The notes: generated by a model from the sequence alone, not told the origin. Counted from the first letter of the stretch, positions 7,344 to 15,398 are shown. The stretch: 64,000 nucleotides of DNA from Arthrobacter sp. N199823 (GCF_002929705.1 NZ_PJIN01000009.1:62001-126000), one strand, 5' to 3'. A program made the numbers and translations.

Positions 7344-8795
7344 TCAGCTTTCACCTTCTTGCTCAATGGCTGCGATTTCCTCAAGTGCTGCAAGATATCC
7401 GGCGAGGTAGGCCGGATCCCCGTCAAAAGAACCCGTGTCGTATTGGGAGCCCTGCCAGCCAGCATCCCCTGAATCCCCGCGAGTCCCGGGGTTGATGACC
7501 TCTCCGGGAATCTCCCAGTCACCAGGACAGCCGGCGCGCGTCAGGACGTTGCAGATGGCCGGGCGGGTCACTAGGTTGCAGACAGGCGTGCGTGTCACTG
7601 GGCAGAGCGGTGTGCGGGTCACAACGTTACAGATCACTGTTCGGGTCTCTACGTAGCAGACCACCGGCCGGGTCAAGTTGCAGACAGCCAAGCGGGTCTC
7701 AATGTAGCAGGTGGCCGGCCGCGTCAGCTCGCAAACCGAGAGCCTCGTGTTCAGGCAGGTGAGGATGGGCCTCGTGACCACAACTGCAGGGCGCACCAGG
7801 AGGTCGACTCCGAGCTCATTGAGGGCCGTTGCGATCGGGTTGGCAAAGGTGGTGGAGCCGTCGGTGGAACCGGCGAACAGCAGGCCAACAACATTGCGGT
7901 TCATGTCCAACACCGTTGACCCGGAGTCTCCGTGGTCAGAGAAGCGGGCGGACTGCGTTGTGTCGGTGGAAATGCGGATCTGGTGCCGGAGTGTGCGGCT
8001 GCCAATGCCATCGCCGTAGTCAATGCTGAGGGTTGCATCTGTGGAGGCTACGTTTCCGAACGTGTGTTCAGTGGTCCGACCGCGCTTCTGGACAGCCATG
8101 CCCGTGGTGGCCGGGGCGGTGCCCGCCACGTCGCCGATTCCTTCCACCGTATAGTCCCAAGCCTTGGAAGAATCAACGGTGACCACGGCACCGTCGGTGT
8201 TTTCTGTCAACTGGGCCCGCGTCAGTGCGCCGAATTCCTGCGTGGCAGGGCTGCCCCCGTCCACCCGTCCCGGCTGGACCATGCGGTTGCCCACGGCCCA
8301 GCCGCTGTCAACACAGGCAACGTGGAAGTTTGTCAGGGCCATGGTGGCGCCGCTGGCGCGATCCCGCACCATGGCACCCAAGGTTCCGACAAACACGTAG
8401 TTCCCAGGGGCCGGAACATCTGGCGGGTTCATGAAGATGCTCCGTGAGGGCCCCATACTGATGCCGCCGTGCAATGTGGTGTAGCTGGTGGCATCCACCT
8501 GAAGGTCGCCGTCCAGCTGCACCATGGCAGGCTGGAGTTCAATGACCAGCTCCTGGACATCGGTCTTAACCCCCTCAACCACGGGCGGAACCACGTCCTT
8601 GGCGTTCAGTGCGGACTTCTTCTTTTTCGCCGCAACAAACACAACAATGCTCAGCTCTCCGGTGGGCTTGCCACCGCTGATCTTCTGGCCGATATCCACA
8701 CCAACCACGCCCGGGGTGGCTAGGAGCTGGTCCTCAATGGCCTCCTTGACGGGGCGGATGGCCGCCTTCTGCTGGTGTTCGCTTCCGTCAGACAT
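7344..8795 (-). CDS. Trypsin-like serine protease with Thr-Arg-x3-Cys repeat tail
   Basis: A 483-residue protein and first gene of the minus-strand operon. Residues 1-100 form an N-terminal domain (PGVVGVDIGQK...) seen ahead of some bacterial trypsin-like proteases. Residues ~130-335 carry a chymotrypsin-fold triad: His158 in TNFHVAC, probably Asp201 in TDGAVV, and Ser291 in HGDSGS. Residues 341-423 are ten TRxxxC units spaced 8-9 residues apart. The last ~60 residues are Gly/Asp-rich and end in a probable amphipathic helix (460-480, PAYLAGYLAALEEI). All cysteines but Cys161 are in the repeats. No Sec signal peptide is visible, so export by Sec is unlikely. The start at 8795 has GGAGAAGGAG just upstream; a longer frame to 8912 lacks a ribosome site. 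The tail is the probable substrate of the three downstream enzymes. A structural disulfide ladder or metal-binding repeat is the main alternative. Confidence 0.85.
   Translation of the reverse strand: MSDGSEHQQKAAIRPVKEAIEDQLLATPGVVGVDIGQKISGGKPTGELSIVVFVAAKKKKSALNAKDVVPPVVEGVKTDVQELVIELQPAMVQLDGDLQVDATSYTTLHGGISMGPSRSIFMNPPDVPAPGNYVFVGTLGAMVRDRASGATMALTNFHVACVDSGWAVGNRMVQPGRVDGGSPATQEFGALTRAQLTENTDGAVVTVDSSKAWDYTVEGIGDVAGTAPATTGMAVQKRGRTTEHTFGNVASTDATLSIDYGDGIGSRTLRHQIRISTDTTQSARFSDHGDSGSTVLDMNRNVVGLLFAGSTDGSTTFANPIATALNELGVDLLVRPAVVVTRPILTCLNTRLSVCELTRPATCYIETRLAVCNLTRPVVCYVETRTVICNVVTRTPLCPVTRTPVCNLVTRPAICNVLTRAGCPGDWEIPGEVINPGTRGDSGDAGWQGSQYDTGSFDGDPAYLAGYLAALEEIAAIEQEGES
7527..7775 (-). 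repeat. Ten-unit TRxxxC protein repeat in the protease tail
   Basis: Thr residues at 341, 350, 358, 367, 375, 384, 393, 401, 410 and 419 of the protease are each followed by Arg, with Cys 5 residues after the Thr. The exceptions are the first unit (6 residues, with an additional Thr at 346) and the last (4 residues). A higher-order 17-residue duplication is visible: TRLSVCELTRPATCYIE against TRLAVCNLTRPVVCYVE. The fixed Thr-to-Cys distance is what a methyllanthionine-forming substrate would show. Confidence 0.9.
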
Positions 8796-8980
8796 GATGG
8801 GCTCCTTCTCCTCCAAGCCGAGCTGCATGGCTTTGGAAAGTTGGCCCCGAAAAGCTGTTCCCCCCGAGGCATTGTATTTCCGCCGCGAATCGTTCAAGAT
8901 TCGCTTACACACATGATTCGCTTCGGGAGTCTTCGTCGCCTAGTAGAAATGCGACGCCCGAGTGAGAAGGTTTGGGATCG
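8796..8980. promoter_or_regulatory. Divergent promoter region with repeated GATTCGCTT motifs
   Basis: This 185-bp gap separates the minus-strand protease operon from the plus-strand AraC-type gene. GATTCGCTT occurs as a direct repeat at 8898-8906 and 8915-8923 (17 bp apart), and the inverted core GCGAATC lies at about 8884-8890. AraC-family proteins commonly bind direct repeats next to promoters, so this is a candidate operator for the adjacent regulator. GAGAAGG at 8964-8970 is the ribosome site of the AraC-type gene. Confidence 0.4.
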
Positions 8981-9802
8981 ATGCGTACTGTCCAATCCGC
9001 CCCTGCCTCGCCTGGCCTTCGCCCCTTTGTGCGGGCGTTCGCTCAGCGCACCCTGACAGGCACTTTCGACGCCCAGCCCATGCCGGCCTTTCTGGAAACG
9101 ATCATCCACTTCGACTTCGGTGACCCTATGCGAGTTCAGCGGCCAGACGGCAGCTGTGAGATTGCCCGCCCCATGTCTCTGGTAGGACCGCACACGCATT
9201 CAGTCACCAGTCTGCAGTTCCAGGGCACCATCGATTCCTTCGCCATTTTCTTGGAGCCCATGGCCCTATGGACGCTGTTTCGGGTGCCGAGCCGACTAGT
9301 GGCGGAGACGCATTTCGATTCGCGGGACGTGTTGGGACATCCCCTTGAGGGGCTGTGGAACGTCTTGGCCGAATCAAGCATTTTTCTTGAGCGAATAGGA
9401 CTGGCTGAGGCGTTCCTATACCGGCAGTTGTGTCTGGACAGGGGCGCACCCACCGCCACCTCGGCAGCGGTGTCCCTGCTAACCCGGTATGGCGGTCGTA
9501 TCACCATCACGGATTTGGCATGGCAAATGAACCTCTGTGTGCGGGAGCTCGAGAGGGCCTTCATTCGCGAGCTCGGCATTACGCCGAAGCGGTTCGCTCG
9601 GGTGGCGCGCTTCCAGTCGGCATTAGACGCCAAAGTCCGGTGCCCGGAGAAGTCGTGGCTGGACATCTCGGTCGGCGCGGGATACCACGACCAAATGCAC
9701 CTGATCCATGAGTTTGAGACGTTCTGTGGTCTTTCTCCCACTGTGGCCATGAGCCGGCTGGGGGATTCCCGGCCTTCGGCACTGGCATCCTGGCAGGGCT
9801 AG
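8981..9802 (+). CDS. AraC-family transcriptional regulator
   Basis: A 273-residue protein with an N-terminal sensing half (about residues 1-150) and a C-terminal AraC DNA-binding domain. The first helix-turn-helix region is ITDLAWQMNLCVRELERAFIRELGITPKRFARVARFQSAL. The second reads WLDISVGAGYHDQMHLIHEFETFCGLSPT, matching the usual A..GY.DQ.H..R.F....G.SP pattern, although Ile-His replaces the common Thr-Arg before the EF motif. ATG at 8981 is preferred over an upstream TTG because GAGAAGG lies 10 bases before it. The gene sits exactly between the protease/lanthionine-type operon and the injection-system operon, so it may control one or both. Its ligand is unknown. Confidence 0.85.
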   Translation: MRTVQSAPASPGLRPFVRAFAQRTLTGTFDAQPMPAFLETIIHFDFGDPMRVQRPDGSCEIARPMSLVGPHTHSVTSLQFQGTIDSFAIFLEPMALWTLFRVPSRLVAETHFDSRDVLGHPLEGLWNVLAESSIFLERIGLAEAFLYRQLCLDRGAPTATSAAVSLLTRYGGRITITDLAWQMNLCVRELERAFIRELGITPKRFARVARFQSALDAKVRCPEKSWLDISVGAGYHDQMHLIHEFETFCGLSPTVAMSRLGDSRPSALASWQG

Positions 9803-10065
9803 GCATGACCTCATCAATCGCGATCAACCGCGGCCCGGGTACAAGCCCATGGCTGAGTTGCGAGAACAATTTCTGGAGCGAAACGGCACCGGTGAGGGCG
9901 ATTTTGGTGGGAGAAATATGTTGTTGACACCGCGTGCATGTGGGGCGCATTCTTTGGACTACTAGTTGTTGTAAGACCCGCGTTTTTCATCGCTACGGCG
10001 GCCCACCACCTGGGCCCCGTTTAGCGCCCAAAAATTGTGCAGCTCCAGTCCTGGTGGGGGTTCTC
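9803..10065 (+). promoter_or_regulatory. Leader and promoter region of the injection-system operon
   Basis: A 263-bp gap with TTGACA at 9924-9929 as a candidate -35. CATTCT at 9949-9954 is a weak -10 with long spacing (19 bp). A GGCCCA/TGGGCC hairpin lies at 10000-10016, and GGTGGGGG precedes the sheath ATG. No other gene is seen here. Confidence 0.35.
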
Positions 10066-11970
10066 ATGCCAGTGTCAACAAGTTATCCGGGCGTCTACAT
10101 CACCGAAGTAGACAGCGGCGTCCACACCATCACCGGAGTGGCAACCTCCATCACAGCCTTCATTGGGAGGGCAGCTAGAGGACCGGCCGACACGCCCGTG
10201 ACTATCAACAGCTACTCCGACTTTGAAAGGACATTTGGCGGTCTCTGGTTGCAAAGCTCGTTGGGCTACGCCGTTCGCGACTTCTACCGAAACGGCGGCA
10301 GCCGTGCGATCATTGTCCGCCTGTTCCACAACAGCGCCCCGGACGCAGTTGGCCAGACGCCGGGTACCGGAACCATGGCGGCCCGCAAGATTGCCATGGA
10401 CACGGCCAATGCAGTGTCCGGTGCAACGCCGGCGCTCGCAGCCGACGCCGCACAGACGAAGGCAGACACGTACGTGGAGCCGGCCGACAAGGCCCTGGCC
10501 CAGAAGGTGGCTACCGCAGCAAAGGCGGCCGTCGTAGCGGGTGCCACGGTGGCATCGGTGCAGGCCGCAGCCGTGGCTGCAGCCCTCGCGGCAACCCAGC
10601 TGGACTTTGCTACCCTGGCCCTCGGTGGCCTGGTCCTGACAGCAAAGGCTCCGGGTGCTTGGGGCAACGGCTTGCGTGCCCGGGTCAAGTTGCTGCATGT
10701 GAAGGACCCGGTGACCAATTCCGACACCACGGTGCCCAATGTCTTCAACCTCATGGTCCGCGATGCCAGCACCGGCAACGTGGAAACTTTCCTCAACTTG
10801 TCCATTGAGACCGGCAACCGCCGCCGCGTGGACTTGGTGCTGGCGGCCGAATCGGCACTCGTCACCGCTGCTGGGGCGCCGGGGACGGTCCCGCCAGAGA
10901 GCCCGGAGCCCAACAATGGGAAGGGCCAGTTTGACCCATGGGCCGACAACTACGTGGCTGCCACGGCAACAGACGCCGAACTGCCGGCCACCAACACCGT
11001 AGTGGTGCCAGATGGCCAGGCGAGTGACAGCTTGGCACTTGACAGCACCGACTTCAATGGACAGGGCAAGCGGGGGGCAAAGCGGGGTCTCTACGCTCTG
11101 GACAACGCGGACTTGTTCAACTTGCTGTGCATCCCGCCGTACAAGGCAGGCGCCAGTGGCGGCCCCAACGACGGCGACATTGAGTACGGCGCTCTTGTTC
11201 CGGATGCCGTGGCCTACTGCCAGGCGCGCCGGGCTGTCTTGGTGCTCGACTCCCCGCATGACTGGAGCGAAGCGTCAGAGGTGGTCACAGGTATGGCAAA
11301 CCAGGCCGTCGCTGCCACCAGCAACTACGCGGCGCTGTATTTCCCCCGGCTGGTGGTGCCGGATCCCTTGCGCGACAACAGGCCCGGGGAACTGGTGCCC
11401 AGTGGCGCCATGGCCGGAATCATGGCCCGCACAGACAGCAGCCGGGGTGTCTGGAAGGCGCCCGCCGGCTTGGAGGCCACAGTCAACGGCACCCAGAAGC
11501 TCACGGTGCCGCTGACGGATGCTGAAAACGGAAGCTTGAACCCGCTAGGTGTGAATTGCCTGCGCACCTTCCCGGCCGCCGGCACGGTGGCCTGGGGTGC
11601 CCGCACACTGGAAGGAAACGATCAGCTGGCCTCGGAATGGAAGTACCTGCCGGTGCGTCGCACGGCGTTGTTCATTGAGGAGAGCCTGTTCCGTGGCACA
11701 CAGTGGGTGGTGTTTGAACCCAATGACGAACCGCTGTGGGCACAGGTCCGCCTTAACATGGGCGCGTTTATGCATGATCTGTTCAGGCAGGGCGCCTTTC
11801 AAGGGTCCACGCCCAAGGACGCGTACTTTGTGAAGTGCGACTCCGAAACCACCACGCAGAACGACATCAACGCCGGTGTGGTGAATATTCTGGTGGGTTT
11901 CGCGCCGCTCAAGCCGGCTGAATTCGTTATTATCTCGCTCCAGCAAATCGCCGGCGCGGTTCAGGCCTGA
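10066..11970 (+). CDS. Contractile injection system sheath protein
   Basis: A 634-residue tail sheath protein, the contractile outer cylinder that drives the inner tube through a target membrane. The N-terminus (YPGVYITEVDSGVHTITGVATSITAFIGRAARGP...) and the YRNGGSRAIIVRL segment are typical of phage and eCIS sheaths. The C-terminal part (RRTALFIEESLFRGTQWVVFEPNDEPLWAQVRLNMGAFMHDLFRQGAFQG) is the conserved interlocking domain. Residues ~115-180 are an unusually Ala-rich insertion. ATG at 10066 follows a G-rich ribosome site; the frame extends upstream without a plausible start. Only one sheath gene is present, whereas some related systems carry two or three. It is the first gene of the eCIS operon. 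Confidence 0.95.
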   Translation: MPVSTSYPGVYITEVDSGVHTITGVATSITAFIGRAARGPADTPVTINSYSDFERTFGGLWLQSSLGYAVRDFYRNGGSRAIIVRLFHNSAPDAVGQTPGTGTMAARKIAMDTANAVSGATPALAADAAQTKADTYVEPADKALAQKVATAAKAAVVAGATVASVQAAAVAAALAATQLDFATLALGGLVLTAKAPGAWGNGLRARVKLLHVKDPVTNSDTTVPNVFNLMVRDASTGNVETFLNLSIETGNRRRVDLVLAAESALVTAAGAPGTVPPESPEPNNGKGQFDPWADNYVAATATDAELPATNTVVVPDGQASDSLALDSTDFNGQGKRGAKRGLYALDNADLFNLLCIPPYKAGASGGPNDGDIEYGALVPDAVAYCQARRAVLVLDSPHDWSEASEVVTGMANQAVAATSNYAALYFPRLVVPDPLRDNRPGELVPSGAMAGIMARTDSSRGVWKAPAGLEATVNGTQKLTVPLTDAENGSLNPLGVNCLRTFPAAGTVAWGARTLEGNDQLASEWKYLPVRRTALFIEESLFRGTQWVVFEPNDEPLWAQVRLNMGAFMHDLFRQGAFQGSTPKDAYFVKCDSETTTQNDINAGVVNILVGFAPLKPAEFVIISLQQIAGAVQA

Positions 11971-11980
11971 GGAGGACGCC

Positions 11981-12508
11981 ATGGCCCAGTTCAGTGTCAA
12001 TGCCCAGCGCTTTGACCCGTACAAGAATTTCAAGTTCCGCATCAAGTGGGACGGGCACTACGTGGCCGGCGTCAGCAAAGTGGGCGGGCTGAAACGGACC
12101 ACTGAAGTGGTCAAGCACCGCGAAGGCGGGGACCCTTCCTCGAGCAGGAAATCGCCTGGGCGTACCGAGTACGACGCCATCACCATCGAGCGCGGTGTCA
12201 CCCACGACACCGACTTTGAGGCGTGGGCATCCAAGGTATGGGACTTCGGGTCCGGACTCGGTGCCGAGGCGTCACTGAAGGACTTCCGTAAGGACATCAT
12301 CTTGGAGGTCTACAACGAGGCCGGCCAGAAGGTCCTGGCCTACAACATCCACCGCTGCTGGGTCTCGGAATACCAGGCCCTGCCGGACCTTGATGCCAAT
12401 GCCAACGCCGTGGCGATCGCTCACATCAAGTTGGAGAACGAGGGCTGGGAACGGGACACCTCCGTCACCGAACCCACCGAGCCGTCTCTCACCCCGGCAA
12501 ACGGGTGA
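11981..12508 (+). CDS. Inner tube protein (T4 gp19-like)
   Basis: A 175-residue tube protein of the gp19/Hcp-like family that stacks as hexamers inside the sheath. The family pattern is clear: NFKFRIKWDGHYVAGVSKVGGLKRTTEVVKHREGG, then ITIERGVTHDTDFEAWASKVWDFG, and a C-terminal ENEGWERD. GAGGAGG lies just upstream and the gene follows the sheath gene by 10 bp. The last ~12 residues (Pro/Thr/Glu-rich) form a short extension beyond the fold. Confidence 0.93.
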   Translation: MAQFSVNAQRFDPYKNFKFRIKWDGHYVAGVSKVGGLKRTTEVVKHREGGDPSSSRKSPGRTEYDAITIERGVTHDTDFEAWASKVWDFGSGLGAEASLKDFRKDIILEVYNEAGQKVLAYNIHRCWVSEYQALPDLDANANAVAIAHIKLENEGWERDTSVTEPTEPSLTPANG

Positions 12509-12514
12509 TGAAGC

Positions 12515-13264
12515 GTGCCCGGGCCAGGGGCAGCCCAACTGCTGGAGGTGTGGGGGACCTGTCTTGGTCAGGACCCAGTGCGCCGGGCCTTGGTGATGCT
12601 CGCCGCTGCGGTTCCTGACGCAGAGCCGGACTCCTTAGCCGACTGGCCGCTGGGCAGGCGCGACACTGAACTCCTGGCCTTCCGTGCGTCACTGTTTGGG
12701 CCCGAGCTTGAGGCCATTGCCCAGTGCCCCGGTTGCGGGATGGAAGTGGTGCTTGCCTTCACCGCCGCTGACCTTGCTGCTCCACCGCACGCCCAGTCTG
12801 CCGCGCCGCTCACGGTAAGTCTGGAGCGCTATGCGGCCACTCTGCGCCCGGTCACGAGCCGGGACCTACTGGCACTGGATAACGCCAACCCTGAACAACC
12901 CGACAGCGTCAGCCCCGCTGAGACCACACTTACCGCCCGCTGCATTACCGCCGTCACGGAAGCCGGCGCCCCCGTTGACCCCGGTACGTTGCCACCGGAA
13001 GTGCTAGCCACCCTGGGGGAGGAGCTGGGCCGCGCCGACCCCGCCGCCGCCACAGAGTTGTCGGTGCAGTGCCCCGGCTGTGGCCAGGGCTGGCTTGCTC
13101 CCTTCCATATTGCCTCCTATCTGTGGAGCGAGCTGCACCACTGGGCCCGCCGCCTACTGATGGACGTCCACACCTTGGCACGCGCCTATGGCTGGTCCGA
13201 GCGCGACATCTTGGCCCTACCGCCCCTGCGCCGCCAGGCCTACTTGGAGCTGGTAGTGACATGA
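12515..13264 (+). CDS. T4 baseplate-like protein with split zinc ribbon
   Basis: A 249-residue protein starting with GTG 6 bp after the tube stop. Two CPGCG knuckles (Cys71/Cys74 and Cys185/Cys188) probably bind one zinc. The C-terminus (LLMDVHTLARAYGWSERDILALPPLRRQAYLELV) matches the T4 baseplate hub assembly protein family found next to tube genes in eCIS and related phages. It probably works at baseplate/tube assembly. It overlaps the next gene by 4 bp. Confidence 0.75.
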   Translation: MPGPGAAQLLEVWGTCLGQDPVRRALVMLAAAVPDAEPDSLADWPLGRRDTELLAFRASLFGPELEAIAQCPGCGMEVVLAFTAADLAAPPHAQSAAPLTVSLERYAATLRPVTSRDLLALDNANPEQPDSVSPAETTLTARCITAVTEAGAPVDPGTLPPEVLATLGEELGRADPAAATELSVQCPGCGQGWLAPFHIASYLWSELHHWARRLLMDVHTLARAYGWSERDILALPPLRRQAYLELVVT

Positions 13265-14121
13265 GTTTCCTGACCGGCCTGCTGCGCCGCGAACTTCCGC
13301 CAGCTCCCTCCGCCGTGGGCGCAGTTGCAGGCACGACGTCGGCACTTGCCGTGGTGCCCCGGCTAGCCTCCCGCTTTGAAAGCCCGGGCACGCCCTGGTG
13401 GCCGGGATCCGGGGAACAAGATAGCTCAGGTGGCGGGCGCGAGAGCACCGACCTTGAACGTCTTGAGGAGCGCGATGCGAAGGAAAGCCTGCGGAGCGGC
13501 ACGCAAGCCAGTGAGGCGCCGATAACGGGAAATCCCGCCCTCCCATCCGAGCGCCAGGATGGAACCGACCGGCTGGAGGAACCGCCCCAGTCCCGTGCCG
13601 CCCGATCCTGGATGGTGGATGAAGCGTCAGCCCCGCACTCCAGCGTTGTCGAGGGGAACCCTCATAGGGGGGAGGGAAGCAACTCCGTTCGCTCCGCAGT
13701 GGTTGCCGCTCTGTCAATGCCCGTGTCACTGCCTGCGGTCTTTTCCGACGCTGAGAGCTTGGATGCTGCAACGGCATCCGCTGTGCCGATGTTGGCCCAG
13801 GCCACAGCGGAAGATGGGGCGGGGCGCCTGGGGCGGGTGTCCGGCGTCGTGCATGGTTTGGAAGGGACAGGGGAGAGCAGCCCCGCAGCCCACAGTGACG
13901 GGGACGGGCGCGCGGTGTGGCAGGGCAGCACCGAAGGGCAGGTACGGCCGAGGCTGGAGCCACTGGCCCGGCGGGAAGCCGCCAGGGCGCCCGAGCAGCA
14001 CATCCATGTCAGCATAGGGAGGATCGAGGTCAGAGCCGTGGCGGCACCAGCCCCGCAAAGCCCCGCCAGGGAACGGGCCGGGCTCATGGGCCTGGATGAG
14101 TACCTCAGGGACCGGTCATGA
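13261..14121 (+). CDS. eCIS-associated protein of unknown function with C-terminal IGRIEVRA motif
   Basis: A 286-residue, mostly low-complexity protein rich in Ala, Ser, Glu and Pro and probably disordered. The exception is a short ordered C-terminus at residues ~247-286: HIHVSIGRIEVRAV, then RAGLMGLDEYLRDRS. I recall a motif of this type recurring in small eCIS proteins of unknown role. The start is fixed by the ATGA overlap with the previous gene, and the stop overlaps the next gene in the same way. It could be a linker or chaperone in cap or sheath assembly; no function is assigned. Confidence 0.7.
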   Translation: MSFLTGLLRRELPPAPSAVGAVAGTTSALAVVPRLASRFESPGTPWWPGSGEQDSSGGGRESTDLERLEERDAKESLRSGTQASEAPITGNPALPSERQDGTDRLEEPPQSRAARSWMVDEASAPHSSVVEGNPHRGEGSNSVRSAVVAALSMPVSLPAVFSDAESLDAATASAVPMLAQATAEDGAGRLGRVSGVVHGLEGTGESSPAAHSDGDGRAVWQGSTEGQVRPRLEPLARREAARAPEQHIHVSIGRIEVRAVAAPAPQSPARERAGLMGLDEYLRDRS

Positions 14122-15398
14122 GCAGCTCTTGGGCGCTCGCCGCCGTTACCGCCACGCTGCGGAACCTGCTCCAAGGCACGATGCCGCAGCTCGATCCAGT
14201 GCTGCAGGACCTCTCCGTCACCACGCGGACACCCGATATGGCCCGCAAGACCATGACCGGCACGTCCCTGAACGTGTTCTTGTACGAGACCGCCGTCAAC
14301 GCGGCTTGGCGCAATCAGGACCCGGCACCGAACCAGGGAGGACCTGCCAGCCCGCCGCTGGCCCTGAACCTGCACTACCTGATGACTGCTTACGGCCGCG
14401 ACGACTCCGATCAAGATGCCGTCAGCCACCGCGTGCTGGGGGCGGCCATGGGGGTGCTCCACGACCACAGCGTCCTGGGAGCCGACGAGCTCGCAGCAGC
14501 CTTGGCCAGCAGCGGCGTAGGGGAGCAAGCCGAACGCATCCGCATCACGCCTCTGCCACTGGGCGTGGATGAACTATCCAAGCTTTGGACGGCGTTCCAA
14601 ACCAACATGCGAGTCTCTGCCGCCTATGAGGTGTCAGTGGTGCTGATCGACAGCCAGGCCGCTGCCCGTGCGCCCCTGCCCGTGTTGGCCCGCGGCGCCA
14701 ACGACGAAGGCGTCCACTCCGTCTTGGGTGCGGCACCAGCTCTCGCGAGGATGCTGCCGCCGCGCTCGCAGGCCGCGGCACGCCAGGGAGAGACAGTGCT
14801 GGTGGAGGGAAGTAGCCTCTCTGCCGTGGGTACAGTGCTGCGATTCACGAGCCTGTGGCGGCCACGGCCGCCCACCCTGCCGCTGCCGCCAGTAGAACTG
14901 GCACCGGCAGCAGGCCCGGCCCCCGGCCAGCTGACAGTCACACTGCCAGATCTGACTAGTGACGCGCTCGCGTGGGGGCACTGGGTGCCGGGCTTCTATT
15001 CCGTCGCGGCACTGACGGAGCAGTCGGGACTGCCCCCGTTGGTGAGCGGCGCGGTGGGCCTAGCCCTGGCACCGACGATCACGCTGCGCCCGCACGCCCC
15101 AGCGACCGTTGCCATGGGTGGCACCGTCACCCTCACATGTACTCCACGTGTTGGCGAGGGGCAGAACATCGTGATTCTCTGCGGGGAAGCCTCCGTGGCA
15201 CCGGACTCGATAGTCAACCCGGCACCCGGGGACCCGGCGTTCGCCAGCACCCCCACCATCATCACCTTCACAGCGCCCGACGCCGGTGCCGGCACCCACC
15301 CTGTTCGGCTCCGCGTGGACGGCGTGGACAGCATCCCCGTCACGTACACAGGTGCCGTGCCAGCATTCGACCCGGCCCAGCAGGTGATCCTCATATGA
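14118..15398 (+). CDS. Sheath-terminator/cap protein, Pvc16-like (DUF4255)
   Basis: A 426-residue protein. Residues 1-190 match the Pvc16/Afp16 N-terminal (DUF4255) family, which caps the tube/sheath end and sets assembly termination: LAAVTATLRNLL, RTPDMARKT..NVFLYETAVNAAWRN, LALNLHYLMTAYG, HRVLGAAMGVLHDH, and IRITPLPLGVDELSKLWTAFQTNMRVSAAYEVSVVLIDS. Residues ~190-426 form one or two Ig-like beta domains (VLVEGSSLSAVGTVLRF; TVTLTC...), an extension beyond the capping domain. It overlaps both neighbours by 4 bp. Confidence 0.85.
   Translation: MSSSWALAAVTATLRNLLQGTMPQLDPVLQDLSVTTRTPDMARKTMTGTSLNVFLYETAVNAAWRNQDPAPNQGGPASPPLALNLHYLMTAYGRDDSDQDAVSHRVLGAAMGVLHDHSVLGADELAAALASSGVGEQAERIRITPLPLGVDELSKLWTAFQTNMRVSAAYEVSVVLIDSQAAARAPLPVLARGANDEGVHSVLGAAPALARMLPPRSQAAARQGETVLVEGSSLSAVGTVLRFTSLWRPRPPTLPLPPVELAPAAGPAPGQLTVTLPDLTSDALAWGHWVPGFYSVAALTEQSGLPPLVSGAVGLALAPTITLRPHAPATVAMGGTVTLTCTPRVGEGQNIVILCGEASVAPDSIVNPAPGDPAFASTPTIITFTAPDAGAGTHPVRLRVDGVDSIPVTYTGAVPAFDPAQQVILI

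Noticed and set aside
13069-13260. Longer form of the IGRIEVRA protein
   Set aside because: The extension lies in the wrong frame over the conserved end of the baseplate-like gene; the ATGA overlap at 13261 is the usual pattern in this operon.
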